10,702 nucleotides of DNA from an uncultured Saprospiraceae bacterium (GTDB lineage Bacteria; Bacteroidota; Bacteroidia; Chitinophagales; Saprospiraceae): the NCBI GenBank assembly GCA_905479665.1, contig CAJQNM010000398.1, positions 1 through 10,702 of the forward strand, written 5' to 3'. Each line of letters starts with the position of its first letter. Position 1 is the stretch's first letter. Below are positions 7,054 through 10,702 of this stretch, piece after piece. Below the pieces are notes generated by a model. That model was not told the origin of the DNA and ran no database searches. It was given only the letters and a program-made list of their open reading frames with translations. Made by a program: the position numbers and the translations under genes.

Positions 7054-7392
7054 CTAAATAGCGGCTTCGTCTCGTTCTCCGGTACGTATTCGCACTGCGG
7101 CGTCAACATCCAGCACTAGTATTTTTCCATCGCCCACTTTGCCCGTTCGGCCAGACTCCTCTATGGTCTTTAGTACAATGTCAACCTGGTCAGAATGAAC
7201 GAGGATATCCATCTGCAACCGTGCTATAAAATCAGCCCCGTGATTGGCCCCTCTGTAGACTAATTTTGCTCCCTTTTGCAGTCCATATCCGCGCACTTCC
7301 TTCAGTGTGAAGAACTGCACGCCTATGTCGGCAAGTGCATCCCGAATTGCCTCAAACTGAGTGACTCGAATTACAGCTTCTATCTTTTTCAT
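7054..7392 (-). CDS. glnK: P-II family nitrogen regulatory protein, Amt-linked, with His at position 51
   Basis: P-II proteins are small trimeric sensors of ATP/ADP and 2-oxoglutarate that block Amt channels when nitrogen is plentiful. All 112 residues align without gaps to E. coli GlnK. Conserved nucleotide-site residues are Gln39, Lys40 and Gly41 in the T-loop base, GKVGDGKI (84-91) with Gly87 and Lys90, and RIRTGE (101-106) with Arg101 and Arg103. Arg47, which inserts into the AmtB pore, is present in VYRGAN. Tyr51, the uridylylation/adenylylation site, is His, and position 49, the cyanobacterial phosphoserine site, is Ala. Lys58 is Arg, a mild change. The protein therefore probably binds ligands and Amt but is not modified in the classical ways. 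It is the first gene of the cluster and is followed by amt, hence the glnK name; by sequence alone glnB would be equally acceptable. Confidence 0.94.
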   Translation of the reverse strand: MKKIEAVIRVTQFEAIRDALADIGVQFFTLKEVRGYGLQKGAKLVYRGANHGADFIARLQMDILVHSDQVDIVLKTIEESGRTGKVGDGKILVLDVDAAVRIRTGERDEAAI

Positions 7393-7452
7393 ACTTTCAG
7401 TTTTTCGTTAGTAAATAGTATTCTGATTTTTCTATGTCTGTGGGACACGATC

Positions 7453-7460
7453 CAAAACTA
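7453..7460 (-). promoter_or_regulatory. Candidate promoter of the glnK-amt-porin operon, -7 box
   Basis: The minus strand carries TAGTTTTG, an exact TAnnTTTG match, 60 bases before the P-II start in the 182-base divergent region. A TTTC 18 bases further upstream is an imperfect -33 element. Position at the head of the nitrogen operon and the exact -7 box make it the best promoter candidate here. No clear operator or sigma-54 (GG-N10-GC) site was found beside it. Confidence 0.45.
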
Positions 7461-7574
7461 GTTTCTTGCAGGAGTTTGAAAGTCACGACATCTGCTCGTA
7501 TTTGCTAACCCCTTAAGCGTAAGTGAGTAATGTATTCCTTTGTATATCAGCCGATTAAATCTTTGTGAATTGTT

Positions 7575-9131
7575 ATGCCTATCTCCACTACAGATCAACT
7601 TTTCAAGCTAATTAAGAGCCTGAATAAGTCCGAAAAGCGAAATTTTAAGCTCTTTGCCAATCGGACACAGCAGAAAATAGAGGCTCGCTTCATTCGCCTT
7701 TTTGATGTTTTAGACGGCATGAATGAGTACAATGAAGATTTGGTATTCAAGCGTTTTAGTAAGCTTAGTAAGAGCCAACTTTCCAATCTCAAAAGACACC
7801 TCTACTCACAGATTTTGAGCAGTCTGCGGATGATTCATATCAAAAAGGAAATAGATATCGAAATTCGCGAACAAATTGATTTTGCGCGGATTTTATATGG
7901 AAAAGGACTCTATATGCAGAGCCTCAAATTGTTGGAACGAGTAAAGGGCCTTGCGAAATCGTCTAACCAAGATATCCTACACTACGAAATACTTGAATTC
8001 GAAAAATTAATTGAGGAAAAACACATCACTCGTAGTCGAGAGATTGCCAATAAAGTAGAGGATTTAATCGACGAGTCTGCTGATCGTTGCCGGATTTTGA
8101 TGAGTACTAATCGGCTCACAAATTTGAAACTCAAAATTCATGGATTATATATCAAGATAGGACACGTCAAGGATCAGAAGGATGAATTTATTGTGCGAGA
8201 TTATTTTCGTTCTAGTCTGCCGGATTTTGATGAGGCTAGCCTGACCTTTTTTGAGAAAGTCTACCTCAATCAGAGTTACGTATGGCTATACTATATTTTG
8301 ATGGATTTTGAAAAATGCTTCGAGCACGCCAGCATCTGGACGGGGCTGTATGATGATAGCCCCACTATGATGCATGAGAACCCCGATAGCTACATGAGGG
8401 GCTTGCACTATTGCCTCACGTCATTGTTTACGCTCAAGAAAACCAGTGAGCATTCCCTATATCTCGAGGCCTTGCACAGTTTTTATGCCGAGGAAGAGAA
8501 AACACTGAACACTACGTCGAAGATTATTTATTTTCTCTACTATAGTTCTGCTTACATGAACAGTCACTATTTGCAAGGTACTTTTGAGCAAGGACTTGAA
8601 GGACTGCCGCCACTCCTTAAAATGCTTAAGAAATACCGTCTACGTTTGGATCAGCACCGTATCTTGGTTTTTTACTACCGGACCGCCTGGTTGAATTTTG
8701 GTTGTGGAAGATTTTCTGAGTCTATTGACTACCTCAATGAAATCATCAACTTGAAAGCAGGCCATCTCCGAGAAGATATACAAACGTATTCTCGTCTATT
8801 ACATCTGTTGGCACACTTCGAGATGGGCAACTATGCGCTGATGGAATATCTCGAGAAATCGGTAAGTCGCTTTTTTGATAAAATGAAAAATCGAAATAAG
8901 GTTCAGGCCGAATTGCTGGGATATGTGAGAAGACAGATTCGAGTGGGTTTAGCTCCAGATGAAAAACTCTTGGAAGATACCCGCGAAAAATTGGTTGAGC
9001 TTCTGAAAGATCCGTACGAAAGTCGCTCCTTTATCTACATTGATTCACTGGCATGGGTCGAAAGTAAATTGCGTAAATGCAATGTCCAGGATGTGATTCA
9101 AAATAGAATCAATGCAGGGGGCGAAAGCTAA
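7575..9131 (+). CDS. Conserved hypothetical helical protein with TPR-like repeats (Bacteroidota family)
   Basis: I cannot assign a function. The 518-residue product has no signal peptide and no transmembrane segment, so it should be cytosolic. It is rich in Leu, Lys, Glu and aromatic residues and reads as almost entirely alpha-helical. The N-terminus DQLFKLIKSLNKSEKRNFK resembles a conserved start I associate with unstudied proteins found in several copies in Saprospiria and Chitinophagia. TPR-like helix pairs appear around residues 108-133 (ILYGKGLYMQSLKLLERV), 377-400 (LNFGCGRFSESIDYLNEI) and 413-438 (LLAHFEMGNYALMEYLEK), which suggests a protein-binding scaffold. It diverges from the P-II gene across 182 bases and meets leuB tail to tail with 9 bases between. 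The gene looks richer in A/T than its neighbours. No strong plus-strand promoter or ribosome binding site is visible before the ATG, but the start is supported by the conserved N-terminal block. Confidence 0.85.
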   Translation: MPISTTDQLFKLIKSLNKSEKRNFKLFANRTQQKIEARFIRLFDVLDGMNEYNEDLVFKRFSKLSKSQLSNLKRHLYSQILSSLRMIHIKKEIDIEIREQIDFARILYGKGLYMQSLKLLERVKGLAKSSNQDILHYEILEFEKLIEEKHITRSREIANKVEDLIDESADRCRILMSTNRLTNLKLKIHGLYIKIGHVKDQKDEFIVRDYFRSSLPDFDEASLTFFEKVYLNQSYVWLYYILMDFEKCFEHASIWTGLYDDSPTMMHENPDSYMRGLHYCLTSLFTLKKTSEHSLYLEALHSFYAEEEKTLNTTSKIIYFLYYSSAYMNSHYLQGTFEQGLEGLPPLLKMLKKYRLRLDQHRILVFYYRTAWLNFGCGRFSESIDYLNEIINLKAGHLREDIQTYSRLLHLLAHFEMGNYALMEYLEKSVSRFFDKMKNRNKVQAELLGYVRRQIRVGLAPDEKLLEDTREKLVELLKDPYESRSFIYIDSLAWVESKLRKCNVQDVIQNRINAGGES

Positions 9132-9140
9132 ACCAGCGCA

Positions 9141-10199
9141 TTACCCAGCTGCGATCTTTGCTAGTTCGTCACCTACTTGGGAACAACTACGCGCTTCCAG
9201 GCCCTTTAGATCTGCTGTCCCGATGCCCCGCTCGAGCAATTCTGAAATAGCAGCCCTCACCGTCTCTGCCTCCTTTTCCAACTTTAGGTGATCGAGCAGC
9301 ATAGCCACAGAGGCAACGGTTGCGATAGGATTCGCTAGATCTTGTCCCGCGATATCTGGTGCAGATCCGTGTATGGGTTCAAACATGCTTGTCTTGGATC
9401 CGATCGATGCCGATGGAATGAGCCCGAGAGAACCCGCCAAAACACTCGATTCATCTGAAAGGATATCTCCAAACATATTCGTGGTAAGGATGACATCAAA
9501 TTGAGCTGGATTGACAATCATCTGCATCGCAGCATTGTCCACAAACATGTAGCTCACTTCAATGTCGGAGTTTTCTTTGGCAAGTTGCTGGATGCGCTCT
9601 CGCCAGAGTCGGGATGTCTCCAGTACGTTTGCCTTGTCGACGAGCATAAGCTTCTTGCCCCGCAATCGTGCTGCTGCAAAAGCCAACTTAGCTATTCGGT
9701 CGATTTCTTCTACTCTATATTCACAGGTATCGAAGGCATAATTTCCATCCTCTTTGCGTCCTTTGGCGCCAAAATAGATGCCACCGATAAGCTCGCGATA
9801 GACCACAAAATCTACACCATCGAGATTCTCAGGGCGAATGGGAGAGAGGTGCTTGAGATTTTGGAAAATGGTGAGTGGTCGGATATTGCAATAGAGATCC
9901 AGGGCTTTTCGCAGACCGAGTAGGCCTTGTTCTGGTCTCACTTTTGCAGTCGGATCATTATCGTATTTGGGGTCGCCGATCGCTCCAAAAAGCAGTGCAT
10001 CGCTGTTGATGCAGATGTCAATTGTCTCCTGAGGTAGCGGGGAGCCAGTGCGATCAATAGCAATCCCTCCCACATCGCCATAGCGATAGTCGAAAGTGTG
10101 ACCGAATCGCTTTCCGATCGCTTCCATCACTTTTATGCCTTGCTCGATTACTTCCGGGCCAATGCCGTCTCCCGGCAAAACAGATATCGTAAACTTCAT
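9141..10199 (-). CDS. leuB: 3-isopropylmalate dehydrogenase
   Basis: LeuB oxidises and decarboxylates 3-isopropylmalate with NAD+ to 2-oxoisocaproate, the third committed step of leucine synthesis (EC 1.1.1.85). The 352-residue protein has the complete family pattern: PGDGIGPEV at 9-17, PEQGLLGLRKALDLYCNIRP at 89-108 with substrate arginines Arg97 and Arg107, Arg135 and Tyr142 in YRELIGGIYFG, Lys189 in KANVLETSRLWR, and Asp221, Asp245 and Asp249 for the divalent metal. The NAD-binding FEPIHGSAPDIAG is at 273-285. The hydrophobic residues around position 95 and the overall length favour LeuB over isocitrate or tartrate dehydrogenase. The one mild oddity is Ile in ELIGG where Thr is usual. It lies 62 bases after leuD on the same strand, with GGAG 13 bases before the ATG, and the two are probably one operon. 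Confidence 0.96.
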   Translation of the reverse strand: MKFTISVLPGDGIGPEVIEQGIKVMEAIGKRFGHTFDYRYGDVGGIAIDRTGSPLPQETIDICINSDALLFGAIGDPKYDNDPTAKVRPEQGLLGLRKALDLYCNIRPLTIFQNLKHLSPIRPENLDGVDFVVYRELIGGIYFGAKGRKEDGNYAFDTCEYRVEEIDRIAKLAFAAARLRGKKLMLVDKANVLETSRLWRERIQQLAKENSDIEVSYMFVDNAAMQMIVNPAQFDVILTTNMFGDILSDESSVLAGSLGLIPSASIGSKTSMFEPIHGSAPDIAGQDLANPIATVASVAMLLDHLKLEKEAETVRAAISELLERGIGTADLKGLEARSCSQVGDELAKIAAG

Positions 10200-10261
10200 T
10201 TAGTATTTTTTCTCCAGTGACTTCCGTCGATAATATGATTGTGGATTGAGGGTCTTACAAG

Positions 10262-10702
10262 CTAATTTTGGCTGATCTCATGAGCCTCGATCTGATCCTT
10301 GATGCTGAGTAAGTAGTCGATGTCATCGTAGCCATTGAGCAGACACATTTTCTTGTAGGGGTCGATTTCAAAAGACTGCTTTGACCCACTGCCGGCGATG
10401 GTGAGTGTCTGATCAGTGAGTGAAATTTCTAATTCTGCCTGAGGGCTCTCTTCGACGGCCCGGAATATTTCATCCAGAAACTCTTGACTCACCGTGATGG
10501 GCAGAATCCCATTGTTCATTGCATTTCCCTTAAATATGTCGGCAAAGAAACTCGAGACCACCACCTGGAATCCGTAGTCGCCCAGAGCCCAAGCGGCATG
10601 CTCGCGACTGGACCCGCATCCGAAATTCCGACCGGCCACCAGTATCTTACCCGTATAGATCGGATTGTTCAATACAAAATCGTCCTTGGCCGTATCATCT
10701 TT
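10262..10702 (-). CDS. leuD: 3-isopropylmalate dehydratase small subunit, C-terminal part (5' end outside window)
   Basis: LeuD is the small (swivel-domain) subunit that works with the iron-sulfur subunit LeuC to convert 2-isopropylmalate to 3-isopropylmalate in leucine synthesis. The frame is open to the right edge. The visible segment begins KDDTAKDDFVLNNPIY, so the TTG at 10672 is internal and the start lies beyond base 10702. About 146 of the usual 190-200 residues are visible. The family signature GRNFGCGSSREHAAWAL is intact, followed by DYGFQVVVSSFFADIFKGNA and NNGILPI. The tail FEIDPYKKMCLLNGYDDIDYLL is typical of LeuD rather than aconitase-type swivels. The gene leads into leuB; leuC would be expected on the far side of the window edge. 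Confidence 0.95.
   Translation of the reverse strand, partial: KDDTAKDDFVLNNPIYTGKILVAGRNFGCGSSREHAAWALGDYGFQVVVSSFFADIFKGNAMNNGILPITVSQEFLDEIFRAVEESPQAELEISLTDQTLTIAGSGSKQSFEIDPYKKMCLLNGYDDIDYLLSIKDQIEAHEISQN

Noticed and set aside
7501..7574. Plus-strand promoter for the 518-residue protein gene
   Set aside because: The TTTG copies present (for example in CCTTTG and ATCTTTG) do not combine into an exact TAnnTTTG with a correctly spaced -33 element.
9501..9923. Plus-strand 140-codon open frame inside leuB
   Set aside because: It is fully antisense to a complete, conserved leuB and has no family features.

Overview
The window reads as ordinary chromosomal DNA from a member of the Bacteroidota, tentatively from the Saprospiria/Cytophagia side. 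The evidence is several genes of the kinds common in that phylum (a GSII-type glutamine synthetase, a helix-hairpin-helix/beta-barrel outer-membrane protein, an OmpL-like porin beside amt, and a conserved hypothetical protein with an LFKLIKSLNKSEKR-like N-terminus). Shine-Dalgarno signals are weak or absent, and three intergenic regions carry exact TAnnTTTG boxes, the -7 element of the Bacteroidota housekeeping sigma factor. I see no tRNA or rRNA genes, CRISPR array, insertion sequence or phage gene. No stretch over 300 bases lacks a gene.

Layout. (1) Positions 2-751, plus strand: the C-terminal half of a cryptochrome-DASH/photolyase, cut by the left edge. (2) Positions 827-3306, minus strand: queF (queuosine pathway) directly followed, with a 1-base TAATG overlap, by a large outer-membrane protein with a periplasmic ComEA-like helix-hairpin-helix region and a predicted beta-barrel. 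The photolyase and the barrel gene converge across 75 bases with no clear terminator. (3) Positions 3383-7392, minus strand: a nitrogen-assimilation cluster read in the order P-II regulator, ammonium channel amt, OmpL-like porin, GSII glutamine synthetase. Candidate promoters lie before the P-II gene and before glnA, and candidate terminators follow the porin and glnA. (4) Positions 7575-9131, plus strand and divergent from the P-II gene: a 518-residue helical, TPR-like protein of unknown function. (5) Positions 9141-10702, minus strand: leuD (cut by the right edge) followed by leuB, part of a leucine biosynthesis operon whose other genes would lie beyond the window.

How the genes fit together. 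The central cluster is a coherent ammonium route: passage across the outer membrane (porin, inferred), passage across the inner membrane (Amt), control of the channel by P-II, and capture as glutamine by GlnA. The P-II protein keeps Arg47, which plugs the Amt pore in the E. coli GlnK-AmtB complex, but has His at position 51 where the uridylylated Tyr normally sits. The best candidates for under-described biology are the queF-coupled HhH/barrel protein and the porin tied to amt and P-II. I found nothing that looks like a new defence or mobile system.
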